From IMG/VR virus record IMGVR_UViG_3300021475_000024, positions 1 to 47,400 of that record: a DNA stretch of 47,400 nt. One strand, 5' to 3'. The notes under the pieces were generated by a model. That model had not been told where the DNA came from and searched no databases. It saw only the letters and a list, made by a program, of their open reading frames with translations. The DNA is from a virus. A program made the position numbers and the translations under genes. Positions 14,566-21,110 of the stretch are shown here, piece by piece. Positions within the stretch are counted from its first letter, which is position 1. Each line of letters begins with the position of its first letter.

Positions 14566-14608
14566 GGGAGACTAGGGGTCGGAGGTTCAAATCCTCTCGC
14601 TCCGACCA
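14566..14608 (+). other. 3' end of tRNA-Pro (att core, partial tRNA)
   Basis: 14581-14597 folds as a T-arm (GGAGG/CCTCT with loop TTCAAAT), followed by CGCTCCG (acceptor 3' strand), A73 and CCA at 14606-14608. The acceptor needs C1 opposite G72, which with A73 is the hallmark of bacterial tRNA-Pro. A GGG stretch lies where the anticodon would be, but the anticodon stem is imperfect and there is no 5' acceptor strand or D-arm. So this is a phage-borne 3' fragment that would restore a host tRNA gene on integration, not a complete tRNA gene. Confidence 0.75.
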
Positions 14609-14612
14609 CTTC

Positions 14613-14638
14613 AAACCCCTGAGAAATCAGGGGTTTTT
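14613..14638 (+). terminator. Intrinsic terminator after tRNA end
   Basis: AAACCCCTGA (14613-14622) pairs with TCAGGGGTTT (14627-14636) around a GAAA loop and runs into T residues: a strong rho-independent terminator. It lies 5 bases after the tRNA CCA. It may end int transcription in the free phage and the reconstituted tRNA transcript in the lysogen. Confidence 0.85.
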
Positions 14639-14693
14639 AGTTTCAGGGACCAAAAACGGGATGCGAACAAACGTCGGACAGAACCGCCAGAAA

Positions 14694-14743
14694 CCACCGG
14701 AGCCGGACACAAACCACCGGAGTTTCCACCGGAGCCACCGGAG
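14694..14743 (+). repeat. Right arm-type repeats (four CCACCGGAG)
   Basis: Four copies at 14694, 14714, 14726 and 14735, the first two in the longer context AAACCACCGGAG. Spacings are 20, 12 and 9 bases. They are non-coding, which makes functional conservation more likely than for the left pair. Confidence 0.65.
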
Positions 14744-14785
14744 CCGGTTGCCGCTCTGTTCACCCGAAAAGGAGGGCTGGTATAC

Positions 14786-14995
14786 ATGGCAATAGGACCG
14801 GGGAAGTATGACGACATCTGCACCATGGTGCGCGAGCGGGTTGGCATCGGCGACGAGGGCGGCGGCGTCATCGTGATCGTGTTCGGCGGGAACCGGGGCA
14901 ACGGGTTCTCCTGTCAGGCTGACCTGCTGACGACGCTGGCGCTGCCCGACGTGCTGGAGGAAACCGCCCGGCAGATAAGGGGGTCGCTGCCATGA
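14786..14995 (+). CDS. Small hypothetical protein
   Basis: 69 residues from ATG 14786 after AAGGAGGGCTGGTATAC. Contains the beta-rich glycine stretch GGVIVIVFGGNRGNGFS, followed by a helix (LPDVLEETARQIRGSL). This is the pattern of small phage proteins of unknown function in rhizobial phages. Its stop overlaps the next start (CCATGA). It begins a short rightward operon just beyond attP, so in a lysogen it would be at the opposite end from int. Confidence 0.6.
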   Translation: MAIGPGKYDDICTMVRERVGIGDEGGGVIVIVFGGNRGNGFSCQADLLTTLALPDVLEETARQIRGSLP

Positions 14996-15396
14996 AGACG
15001 CTGGTGATGTCGAATTTCGATCCGCTCGCGGACGAATTCATTTACTCCAACGATCGCGGATCGTGGAACGTGACGCGCGCCCTGCGGGACTGCAAGGCGG
15101 GCAAGCACAAGGTCTGGAAGCTCGACGTTGCCGAGAGCTATGAGGCCAACAAGGCATGCGAGGTCGATGACGCCAAGGTCGAGCGGTTCATGCGGACGCC
15201 GGACGTGTTCGCGGAGCCGTGCATCGGCATCATCGAGGACGGCGCGTGCTGGTTCATCGACGGGCACCACCGGCTGCGGGCGCTGCACCGGCTCGGCATC
15301 AGGGATTTCGCCTGTTACGTCATCGAGGAGGCAGACGCCGCGCCCTATCAGGTCTGGTACAACGGCAAGCGCAAGCCGCCGTTCAAAGCGTTCTGA
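14992..15396 (+). CDS. ParB/Srx-like domain protein
   Basis: 134 residues, ATGA overlap with the previous stop. The motif IDGHHRLRALHRLGI (89-103) is the ParB/sulfiredoxin-fold signature (DGHHR, nucleotide-binding loop) followed by its helix. It is far shorter than chromosomal ParB and lacks a helix-turn-helix, so partitioning is unlikely. Single-domain proteins of this fold occur in phages as putative nucleases or nucleotidyl-binding enzymes. Confidence 0.75.
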   Translation: MKTLVMSNFDPLADEFIYSNDRGSWNVTRALRDCKAGKHKVWKLDVAESYEANKACEVDDAKVERFMRTPDVFAEPCIGIIEDGACWFIDGHHRLRALHRLGIRDFACYVIEEADAAPYQVWYNGKRKPPFKAF

Positions 15397-15408
15397 TGGA
15401 GGATCGCC

Positions 15409-15603
15409 ATGCAATGCCGCTACGCCAAATCCGACATGACACCCTGCGTGCGCCGGGACGGCCCGGTCGCCTTTGCGATGGACAGCCGCGACGAGCCGAT
15501 CTGCGTCGGCTGCGAGCATGGGCCGAAGTTTCTCGGCGTGCCGCGCCCGACTGATTGGGAGCAAACGGTCGCCGACTACAAAAAGAAAACAAAGCGTCGC
15601 TGA
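15409..15603 (+). CDS. Small Cys-containing hypothetical protein
   Basis: 64 residues after a strong ribosome site (GGAGGATCGCC). It has MQCRYAK, MTPCVRRDG, and ICVGCEHGPKF, four Cys in two loose pairs that may bind zinc. The C-terminus is basic (YKKKTKRR). No family is recognised. Confidence 0.6.
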   Translation: MQCRYAKSDMTPCVRRDGPVAFAMDSRDEPICVGCEHGPKFLGVPRPTDWEQTVADYKKKTKRR

Positions 15604-15869
15604 TGTCGTTCACCTGCCCGCGCTGCGGTGCCGTCAGTCACCATCCGCAGGATGAGCGACACGGCTATTGTGGTCGCTGTCACGATTTCACCGCCGTCAC
15701 CATGTCGGTCGAGGAACTTCAGTACGATGTCGCTGAACTCGAATTGATCATGAGACAGGTTGATGCCGCGCCGCCCGACAAGCGAGCGGAATTGTGCGCG
15801 CGTCTGATGAAGGACTTTCTAACCGAACGCGGGTTCCCCCTGAGAAAGCGCGGCGGGTCGGATGCTTGA
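15603..15869 (+). CDS. Zinc-ribbon protein
   Basis: 88 residues from ATG 15603 (TGATG overlap). N-terminal ribbon: CPRC (5-8) and CGRC (about 24-27). The rest is helical (VEELQYDVAELELIMRQVD). The frame upstream of 15603 is a shadow of the preceding gene. Probably a small nucleic-acid- or protein-binding factor. Confidence 0.65.
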   Translation: MSFTCPRCGAVSHHPQDERHGYCGRCHDFTAVTMSVEELQYDVAELELIMRQVDAAPPDKRAELCARLMKDFLTERGFPLRKRGGSDA

Positions 15870-16488
15870 ACTCGGCGACATGACGGTGGTCGGGCGCTGG
15901 CCCGGCAAGGCGATGAAGGCACTGGCGACGGTCGCGCTGGCCCTGCATCCTGCCTATGACGCCGTCAGCGGGCTCGCCGCCGGAGCCGGACACGACAAGT
16001 GCCTGTTCATGTCGCTCGCCGTGCGCGATTTCCTTGTGCAGATCGGGTTCGAAGACGCGACGGTCAAAAGCTGTTTCCTGTACGTCGCGGCGGACGATCT
16101 GGCGGGCAAACAGATTTGGTCGGTTGGTCTTGGTGCGCCCGGTCAAGAACCCGTTCTTGGCAAATTCAACGGGCACGCGGCGGTCATCGTGCCGTCGCTC
16201 GACCTGCTGATCGACACCACCGTGTATCAGGCGATCAGACCGCAATGGTGCGAGACGGTCAGCGGCATGGTGGCGATCCGCTACCATGCGCCGTCCACGC
16301 TGGTGATCGCCGGTTGCCCGTCGATCGCCGGAGCCGAACTCGAATTGCGCGATCGTATCGTGATGATGCATTGGCTCGATCGCCCTGATCTGCTCTGGAA
16401 ACGCGAACCTGATTTCCGCCAGAAGAACGATCGCCGCCGGGCGGTCACCAAAGCACTGGTCGAGGCTTTCGGCTCTTGGCAAGAATGA
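15862..16488 (+). CDS. Possible papain/transglutaminase-fold cysteine peptidase-like protein
   Basis: 208 residues. A catalytic-triad-like spacing is visible: Cys47 in GHDKCLFMSLAVRDFL at the start of a helix, His105 in FNGHAAVIV and Asp118 in LLIDTTVYQA, each on a predicted strand, as in papain/transglutaminase folds. No signal peptide is seen, so it would act in the host cytoplasm. Candidate roles are deamidation, peptide cleavage or defence interference. The assignment is from residue spacing only. The 3' end overlaps a convergent gene by 44 bases. Confidence 0.55.
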   Translation: MLELGDMTVVGRWPGKAMKALATVALALHPAYDAVSGLAAGAGHDKCLFMSLAVRDFLVQIGFEDATVKSCFLYVAADDLAGKQIWSVGLGAPGQEPVLGKFNGHAAVIVPSLDLLIDTTVYQAIRPQWCETVSGMVAIRYHAPSTLVIAGCPSIAGAELELRDRIVMMHWLDRPDLLWKREPDFRQKNDRRRAVTKALVEAFGSWQE

Positions 16489-16633
16489 TCGCATTGATGA
16501 ATTGTTCGATCGCTGCCATGGCGTCGTCCGCTGCAACACCGCGCTCCATCATGTGACACCATAGGCGTGGCATCCATGGTCCGCTGCACCCGTTCGCCTT
16601 GACCCAGTCGGTGATCATCTCCTGCAAATCCAT
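16445..16633 (-). CDS. Small hypothetical protein
   Basis: 62 residues from ATG 16633 after CAGGGGGCTGGCG; a TTG-started longer frame overlaps the upstream gene and is not favoured. Begins MDLQEMITDWVKANG, helical, with CSGPWMPRLWCHMMERG, a Trp/Cys-containing turn. It is the last gene of the leftward accessory operon and its 3' end lies antisense to the end of the cysteine-peptidase-like gene. Confidence 0.55.
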   Translation of the reverse strand: MDLQEMITDWVKANGCSGPWMPRLWCHMMERGVAADDAMAAIEQFINAIILAKSRKPRPVLW

Positions 16634-16647
16634 CGCCAGCCCCCTGT

Positions 16648-17079
16648 TCAACTGTCCAACTCCAATTCGAGGACGTTCACCGCGTGCCGCTTCGGCTCGT
16701 ACTCCTCCATCCAAACCCGGCTCGGACGCGTGAGCGGCCAGCCGGAGAAGCCGAACTCGGCGAGCAGCATCGTCATGACCTCCAGACCCGGCACCTTGCC
16801 CTTCATCGCCGACGACACCGACAGGTGCCGAAACAATCCGGCGGGCTGATGCTCGAATGAAATCGCGGCGTGATAGGTGCCCAGCATCAGATGCTGCGAC
16901 GGATATTGCTTGCGCAGGTCGGCGACGCCGGGCGCGCGATCCTTCAGCTTCGACAGAAGCGATGCCTGATCAGGATCGACCAACTCCGGCATCCATGGTG
17001 TGGGTCGTTCGCGCGCCTTCGCAATAGCCGCAGCGATTGCCGCCTTCGCTTCCTGATCGATGACAAGAACTCCGCTCAT
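16648..17079 (-). CDS. Hypothetical protein
   Basis: 143 residues from ATG 17079, preceded by GGAGGTGCAGGCG. It begins MSGVLVIDQEAKAAIAAAI, is helical at first, then beta-rich (SQHLMLGTYHAAISFEHQPA, EFGFSGWPLTRPSRVW). The motif WMPELVDPDQASLLSKLKDR is distinctive. No family is recognised. It overlaps the secreted-type gene upstream by ATGA. Confidence 0.65.
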   Translation of the reverse strand: MSGVLVIDQEAKAAIAAAIAKARERPTPWMPELVDPDQASLLSKLKDRAPGVADLRKQYPSQHLMLGTYHAAISFEHQPAGLFRHLSVSSAMKGKVPGLEVMTMLLAEFGFSGWPLTRPSRVWMEEYEPKRHAVNVLELELDS

Positions 17080-17432
17080 CGCCTGCACCTCCATGATCTG
17101 CCGCCGTGCGTCTCGACCTTGTGCATGCCGTGCCGCGTGCAGATGTCGCCGTGATGTTCGGTGTGGCGGCGGGCGCTTACAGTCGCCCCGACAGTTTGAT
17201 GCACGTCGGTTCGTGCAGCCGCCACTGGCACCGGAGGCTCGACCGCCGCCGCCGGGGCTGGCTCTGCGATCGGCAGTCGATTGGCTTTCGGTGCAACCGG
17301 TTCTTCTGCGGGCCATCGTCCCGCGAGCGTATCGGGCGCGCTCGGCGGCGGTGGTGCGTCGCGCTGCGATGCCAGCAGGAACAACGCAGGCCACAACGCC
17401 GCTGCGCCCAGTAACACCTTGAACGTCGTCAC
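17076..17432 (-). CDS. Secreted or membrane-anchored Pro/Ala-rich protein
   Basis: 118 residues from GTG 17432 in a GTGA overlap with the upstream stop. Residues about 4-22 (FKVLLGAAALWPALFLLAS) are a signal anchor or signal peptide, followed by about 65 residues rich in Pro and Ala. The C-terminus GDICTRHGMHKVETHGGRSW with two Cys looks like a small folded knot; this ending is familiar from rhizobial proteins of unknown role. As a phage gene in a lysogeny-side operon it may act in the host envelope, for example in exclusion. Confidence 0.6.
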   Translation of the reverse strand: MTTFKVLLGAAALWPALFLLASQRDAPPPPSAPDTLAGRWPAEEPVAPKANRLPIAEPAPAAAVEPPVPVAAARTDVHQTVGATVSARRHTEHHGDICTRHGMHKVETHGGRSWRCRR

Positions 17433-17689
17433 TGCGTCCCCCAGCCCTCCGGCCTGCCGCCATGCCGGTCGAACATGATCGCCTCGTTGACCGGGATCAG
17501 TCCGCGCATGCATGTGATCCAGTGCTCAATGCTTTCCTCGCGCAACGCGGGATGATGCCCCGCAAAGAATATCGCCACCAGATCGGCGAGCGCCGCGCCT
17601 TGTATCTCCGGCCCTCGACCGTGCAGCAATTCGCCGATCTTCTCGGTCAGCTTCTCGGCTTCAAGCGTCAGTCGCCGTTGTCGCTTCAT
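17429..17689 (-). CDS. Hypothetical small protein
   Basis: 86 residues. The N-terminus is basic and helical (MKRQRRLTLEAEKLTEKI); the rest is mixed (ADLVAIFFAGHHPALREESI). It overlaps the upstream gene by 29 bases and the downstream gene by 4. No family is recognised. Confidence 0.55.
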   Translation of the reverse strand: MKRQRRLTLEAEKLTEKIGELLHGRGPEIQGAALADLVAIFFAGHHPALREESIEHWITCMRGLIPVNEAIMFDRHGGRPEGWGTQ

Positions 17690-17993
17690 CGTACTCTGCC
17701 TCTGCCACGTCCAAGATCACGTCGATCATGCCGACCACATGGCTAAGACGCTTGTGTATTTCCGCGCCGGTTTCTTCGCGCATGTCGATCAGGCCAATCA
17801 GCAGGTTGCCCATCTCATTCGATCGAAACAGGGTCAGCGCGCCGACCAGCGCCGGAAACAGATTGATGGCGCGCGCGACCATGAACGCGTCCTCTGTTAC
17901 ATCCTCGCAATGAATGGTGATCGTGTGGCCGCCGCCCTCGTTTAGCTGCAACTCGGCGTTGGTGTCAGTTATAGGCCCGAACTTGATCTTCAT
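17661..17993 (-). CDS. Hypothetical protein cotranscribed with CRP-like gene
   Basis: 110 residues, ATGA overlap with the CRP/FNR-type gene. The N-terminal third is beta-rich (MKIKFGPITDTNAELQL, GGHTITIHCEDVT) and the rest helical (ARAINLFPALVGALTLF). No membrane segment is convincing. Its tight coupling to the regulator suggests a related job, for example modulating it, but no evidence shows this. Confidence 0.6.
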   Translation of the reverse strand: MKIKFGPITDTNAELQLNEGGGHTITIHCEDVTEDAFMVARAINLFPALVGALTLFRSNEMGNLLIGLIDMREETGAEIHKRLSHVVGMIDVILDVAEAEYDEATTATDA

Positions 17994-18622
17994 CGGTCGT
18001 CCCCACTCTCTGCTCCCAGAAACATGGAAAGCGCCAGCTTGCTCAGTCGGTACTTGCCGGTGCTGATCTTTACCGCCATGCCGGATTTATGGAAGACCTT
18101 GAGGATGTCGGTGACGCGCTGACGTGTCGCGCCGATCTGAATGCCAAGGCTCTTGGGCGCAGTCTCGATGATCAGCGCCTCTCTGCCGTTGAGTATCTTG
18201 AGCAGGTGGCGCGCGAGCCGCTTCGCCGCCGGGTCATTGTTGTTTCGTTCCGTCACCCGCTCTGCCATGTCCTCCACAAACTTGGCGTTGAGAACAGGAT
18301 ACTGCGCCAGCAGATCGAGAAAATTATTCGACTGAAACGCCATCACGCGCGTGTCTTCGACCAACGCGACGGCGTCGTGGAGAAAATGATGCGCCAACTC
18401 ATGTGCGCTTTCGAACAGCCAACGGTTGGGACCGACGACCTCCAGCGTGCGTGCCTTATCGACCAGCCCGATCTGCCCGCGTTGCACCATGAAGACCCGC
18501 GTGGCATCGCCGCCCTTCTTGTAGAGCGCCTCGCCTTTGCGCAGGCGAAGCATGGTTCGTCCCGGTCCATCTCTGGAAAAGAATTCGCGCAGCCACGCGC
18601 CGCCGTGGTCCGCCGCCGCCAT
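17990..18622 (-). CDS. CRP/FNR-family transcription regulator
   Basis: 210 residues from ATG 18622 after GGGAGTGAACC. Residues about 15-125 form a cyclic-nucleotide-type beta-barrel (LRKGEALYKKGGDATRVFMV, then QRGQIGLVDKARTLEVVG). The long dimer helix follows (PVLNAKFVEDMAERVTERNN), then a CRP-type winged helix with recognition helix ATRQRVTDILKVFHKSG. The recognition helix has TRQ where CRP has SRE, so a non-CRP target is expected. The first gene of a leftward operon of six. The palindrome GAGTAAAG-TC-CTTTACTC lies 68 bases upstream, suggesting autoregulation. Likely lysogeny or host-state regulator; inference. Confidence 0.85.
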   Translation of the reverse strand: MAAADHGGAWLREFFSRDGPGRTMLRLRKGEALYKKGGDATRVFMVQRGQIGLVDKARTLEVVGPNRWLFESAHELAHHFLHDAVALVEDTRVMAFQSNNFLDLLAQYPVLNAKFVEDMAERVTERNNNDPAAKRLARHLLKILNGREALIIETAPKSLGIQIGATRQRVTDILKVFHKSGMAVKISTGKYRLSKLALSMFLGAESGDDR

Positions 18623-18689
18623 GGTTCACTCCCGTCAGGTAGGTGCAGTGTTTTTCAAAGGTCATGGCAGCGAGGCCATGGAACCGGTA

Positions 18690-18707
18690 GAGTAAAGTCC
18701 TTTACTC
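18690..18707. promoter_or_regulatory. Operator GAGTAAAG-TC-CTTTACTC
   Basis: Perfect 8+8 inverted repeat with a two-base centre, 68 bases ahead of the CRP/FNR-type start codon. It matches the 4956-4973 site at 16 of 16 arm positions. Two TGATTGCA repeats (18715-18722, 18732-18739) lie just beyond it. No clear -35/-10 pair was recognised. Confidence 0.65.
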
Positions 18708-18831
18708 ATGCTTCTGATTGCATGCAGCGTTTGATTGCACTACCGTCACCGAATTGCAAACGGAGTTTTGCGATAGATCAAACGTCCATTGGAGCCTGCC
18801 CAAAATGGGCATTGCCATAAAGGACAGGTTG

Positions 18832-19218
18832 TCAGGTAAGCGCCTTCGCGGCAGCGCGGATCGCTGCGATCATGTGCAGGAAGTATCTGGCATTGACGCG
18901 CGCCTGAAGGAATGCATCGTGCCCGACGTAGCCACCGCCGCACTTGGCGACCACTTGGTTTCTGACCAGCGGCTTCAGAAATCGTTGCACATTGGCTCGC
19001 GGCATGCCGGTCACCTTGGTGATGCGCATGATGGACATCGGCTTGGCGTGCCGGTCATCGTTCACCCGGATCGCCATCGCCACCAAGATTTCGGGGAAGA
19101 TCGCGCCGATGTTGTCGTGGCGCACATAGCCCTCGATCATCGCCTTGACGCAGATCAGCATCATCTTCGACACGACGACCGACGCCCGGCGGCGCATTTC
19201 AAGCTCTTTCGATGTCAT
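18832..19218 (-). CDS. Winged-helix regulator-like protein
   Basis: 128 residues from ATG 19218 after CGGAGGGTGTC. A helical N-terminus is followed by a winged helix: IRVNDDRHAKPMSIMRITKV, then TGMPRANVQRFLKPLVRNQV and a glycine wing (AKCGGGYVGHD). This is the pattern of MarR/IclR-type DNA-binding domains. It faces the XRE gene (19346) across a 127-base divergent spacer, a classic cI/cro-like arrangement, so it may be a lysis-lysogeny regulator. Family is not settled. Confidence 0.7.
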   Translation of the reverse strand: MTSKELEMRRRASVVVSKMMLICVKAMIEGYVRHDNIGAIFPEILVAMAIRVNDDRHAKPMSIMRITKVTGMPRANVQRFLKPLVRNQVVAKCGGGYVGHDAFLQARVNARYFLHMIAAIRAAAKALT

Positions 19219-19345
19219 GACACCCTCCGATTGCAATGGAAAGGATTAACGGCTTCAACAGTTTACCGCTTCTTAAAAGTAGAATTAGGTTGTGCAGGTG
19301 CGGAATAACCCGCAGAATTATTGAAAACACCGCAGAGGACGGAAA
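19219..19345. promoter_or_regulatory. Divergent promoter region between the two regulators
   Basis: 127 bases with higher A/T than its surroundings. It contains the dyad TGCGG-AATAAC-CCGCA (19299-19314) and a GATTGCAA motif (19229-19236) that resembles the repeats downstream of the winged-helix gene. It should hold the promoters of both regulators. No -35/-10 pair stands out. Confidence 0.45.
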
Positions 19346-19729
19346 ATGCCACCACACATCAAAGCCGCCACCCCGGTGGATGCCTATATCGGGGAAAAAA
19401 TTCGCGGCTACCGCAATCAACAGGGGCTGTCTCAGGAGGCGCTGGGGGCGATGATCGGCGTCACGTTCCAGCAAATCCAGAAATACGAGAAAGGGGTCAA
19501 TCGATTGAGCGGATCGCGGCTGCAACAGGTCGCTGACATCTTCAAGGTGCCTGTCTCCGAACTGTTTCCTCCGGCGATGCGCAACGGGAAGAAGAAGGAG
19601 CTAACGAGCGTCGATCGCATCGTTGCGACACGCGATGGCATGAAGCTGGTGGAATGCTTCGTCACCATCAAAAACGAAACCATGCGGGCGGCGGTGGTCA
19701 GTCTGGCAGCGCAGTTTGCCGGGCTCTGA
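19346..19729 (+). CDS. XRE-family repressor-like protein
   Basis: 127 residues from ATG 19346 after AGAGGACGGAAA. The first 70 residues are a Xre/Cro helix-turn-helix: VDAYIGEKIRGYRNQQGLSQ, then LGAMIGVTFQQIQKYEKG and VADIFKVPVSELF. This is the form very common in Rhizobiales genomes. No LexA-like peptidase domain follows, so induction is not by RecA-driven self-cleavage. Divergent to the winged-helix gene. It is the best CI- or Cro-like candidate in the window. Confidence 0.85.
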   Translation: MPPHIKAATPVDAYIGEKIRGYRNQQGLSQEALGAMIGVTFQQIQKYEKGVNRLSGSRLQQVADIFKVPVSELFPPAMRNGKKKELTSVDRIVATRDGMKLVECFVTIKNETMRAAVVSLAAQFAGL

Positions 19730-19766
19730 AAATAAATCCCTATCAACAGCAAGAGGCGGACACAGG

Positions 19767-20453
19767 ATGGCTAAACAACCAGAGACGGTCGATCGTATCG
19801 TGATCATGGCAGAGGCACCGACGCTGGAGATGGTCGGTGGCGGGCTCGCTGCGCTGACGCGGCTCGGTTTTGAGAATGTCGGTTACAAGCTGATCACGGA
19901 GGAGCTTCGGTACAAAGGTCGCAAGGTGCATGAGGTGAGCGCGGAGGAGTTTGCCTTCGCGTTCATCAAGGACAATCCCCGGTTCACCTCGCGCGATCTG
20001 GTCGCGCACTTCAGGGAAGCCGGGCGCGAACCGGGTGCCGCCTATTACGCGGCGAAGAAACTGACGGATGGCAATGTCATCGCCAAGAACGGCGATGGCT
20101 ATGTGCGGGTCGAGGCGCTGACAGCGCCACCGAAGAAGACCAAGACGAAGACGACGGCGCGCGGTCAGCAGAAACCCTATGACGTGCCGAACATCGTGTT
20201 GATCACCCGCGCCATCCGTGGTCGGAAGCACATCACGCTGGTCGAATTGCGTGAATTGTTTGCCAAAGAGAAGCGACCAGAGAAATCGATCAGCCCGATC
20301 CTGACGAAGCTGGTCGGTGCGAAGCGGCTCAAGGCGCTCGGCGAGGGCAAGTACGACGTGCTGACACCTGCCGTGAAGAAGAAGCCCAAGCCGAAACCGA
20401 AGTCAGTCGCTGTTGGTCCCGCCATGAACGGTGGCGAGGTGGCCCATGGCTAA
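19767..20453 (+). CDS. Tandem winged-helix-like protein
   Basis: 228 residues from ATG 19767, preceded by AGAGGCGGA. Two similar helical units appear, one around FAFIKDNPRFTSRDLVAHFR with a wing (VIAKNGDGYVRV), another around LVELRELFAKEKRPEKSISP with LKALGEGKYDVL. They are joined by a Lys/Thr-rich linker. The repeat suggests a DNA- or RNA-binding protein with two winged helices. The C-terminus is Lys/Pro-rich. No specific family is recognised. Confidence 0.6.
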   Translation: MAKQPETVDRIVIMAEAPTLEMVGGGLAALTRLGFENVGYKLITEELRYKGRKVHEVSAEEFAFAFIKDNPRFTSRDLVAHFREAGREPGAAYYAAKKLTDGNVIAKNGDGYVRVEALTAPPKKTKTKTTARGQQKPYDVPNIVLITRAIRGRKHITLVELRELFAKEKRPEKSISPILTKLVGAKRLKALGEGKYDVLTPAVKKKPKPKPKSVAVGPAMNGGEVAHG

Positions 20454-20847
20454 GAAAACCAACGGTCACGCCAACGGTCACGGACAGCCCGGTCACAATT
20501 CTGGTCGGCTCTGGTTGCAACGCGCGTGGATGACGGTCGAGCGCGATCCTGAAATCGATGTTGTCGAAGAACATTGGCACAAGGAAAAGATTTACAAGGA
20601 AAGCGACCTCGCGGTGCTGGCCGGAATTTCCGCCAGCACGGTCCACAACATGCTGAACGGGAAGACACGCAGACCGCAGCACGCGACCTTCTGCAAAATC
20701 TTTGCCGCGATGAATTTCAAGTACAAGCTGGAGCGCATTGGCGATGCGCCCAACTATGCGGAGGAAGTGCCGAAGGCGCGCGCGGAGTTCAAGGCATACA
20801 AATCGTCGCTGGCAAAGCGGAAGGCGCGCAAGCGTCCGAAACCATGA
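20446..20847 (+). CDS. XRE-like helix-turn-helix protein
   Basis: 133 residues from ATG 20446, overlapping the previous gene by 8 bases. A His/Gly/Asn-rich N-terminus is followed by a helix-turn-helix (YKESDLAVLAGISASTVHNM, LNGKTRRPQHATFCKIFAAM) of the XRE type and a Lys/Arg-rich tail. It is a second candidate for a Cro-like or operon-specific regulator downstream of the first XRE gene. Confidence 0.7.
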   Translation: MAKKTNGHANGHGQPGHNSGRLWLQRAWMTVERDPEIDVVEEHWHKEKIYKESDLAVLAGISASTVHNMLNGKTRRPQHATFCKIFAAMNFKYKLERIGDAPNYAEEVPKARAEFKAYKSSLAKRKARKRPKP

Positions 20848-21110
20848 TCGGCATCCCGTTCCCCGATGACGAAGCCTGTCCCGATTGCGGCTGCAAGGTC
20901 TTCCGTGGCGGCCCGCGTGGCGGCATCAGCCAGAACATCGAATGCGCGCAATGCAAGGCGCGCTTCAACGTCACGCGGTGGGATCGCAACATTGGCGATC
21001 ACCATCAGCGCGAGGGGCCGATGCCGATCGTATGGGCGCACCGCATCCCAAGCGAGGCAGAAGGCGGCAGCGAGTGGCGCGAGGATATGTTTCCGAAGGT
21101 CTGCCAATGA
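20844..21110 (+). CDS. Zinc-ribbon protein
   Basis: 88 residues (ATGA overlap). Starts MIGIPFPDDEACPDCGCKVF; Cys pairs CPDC (12-15) and CAQC (about 33-36) form the ribbon. The C-terminal half is Trp- and His-containing and not recognised. Similar short proteins are frequent in alphaproteobacterial phages. Confidence 0.65.
   Translation: MIGIPFPDDEACPDCGCKVFRGGPRGGISQNIECAQCKARFNVTRWDRNIGDHHQREGPMPIVWAHRIPSEAEGGSEWREDMFPKVCQ

Larger units (their letters stand above)
14481..14743. other. attP region: core flanked by arm-type repeats
   Basis: A tRNA 3' end (to 14608) lies between two groups of the nonamer CCACCGGAG: two copies on the left (14481-14489, 14493-14501) and four on the right (14694-14702, 14714-14722, 14726-14734, 14735-14743). 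This is the layout of a tyrosine-integrase attP, with P and P' arms around a core. An attL or attR would normally hold one arm only. Probable crossover: the dyad CTCCC-N8-GGGAG at 14553-14570, where the anticodon loop of the tRNA lies. Site functions are inferred. Confidence 0.7.

Noticed and set aside
14521-14608. Complete tRNA-Pro gene
   Set aside because: Only the T-arm, the 3' acceptor strand and CCA are present; no 5' acceptor strand or D-arm was found, and the anticodon stem pairs poorly.
14481-14785. Prophage-host boundary at the tRNA fragment
   Set aside because: Phage-type genes and arm repeats lie on both sides, so an intact attP is simpler than an attL or attR.
15038-15047. Extra operator half-site (TTTACTCC)
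   Set aside because: Lies inside a coding region, lacks the second half and encodes part of a normal protein segment.
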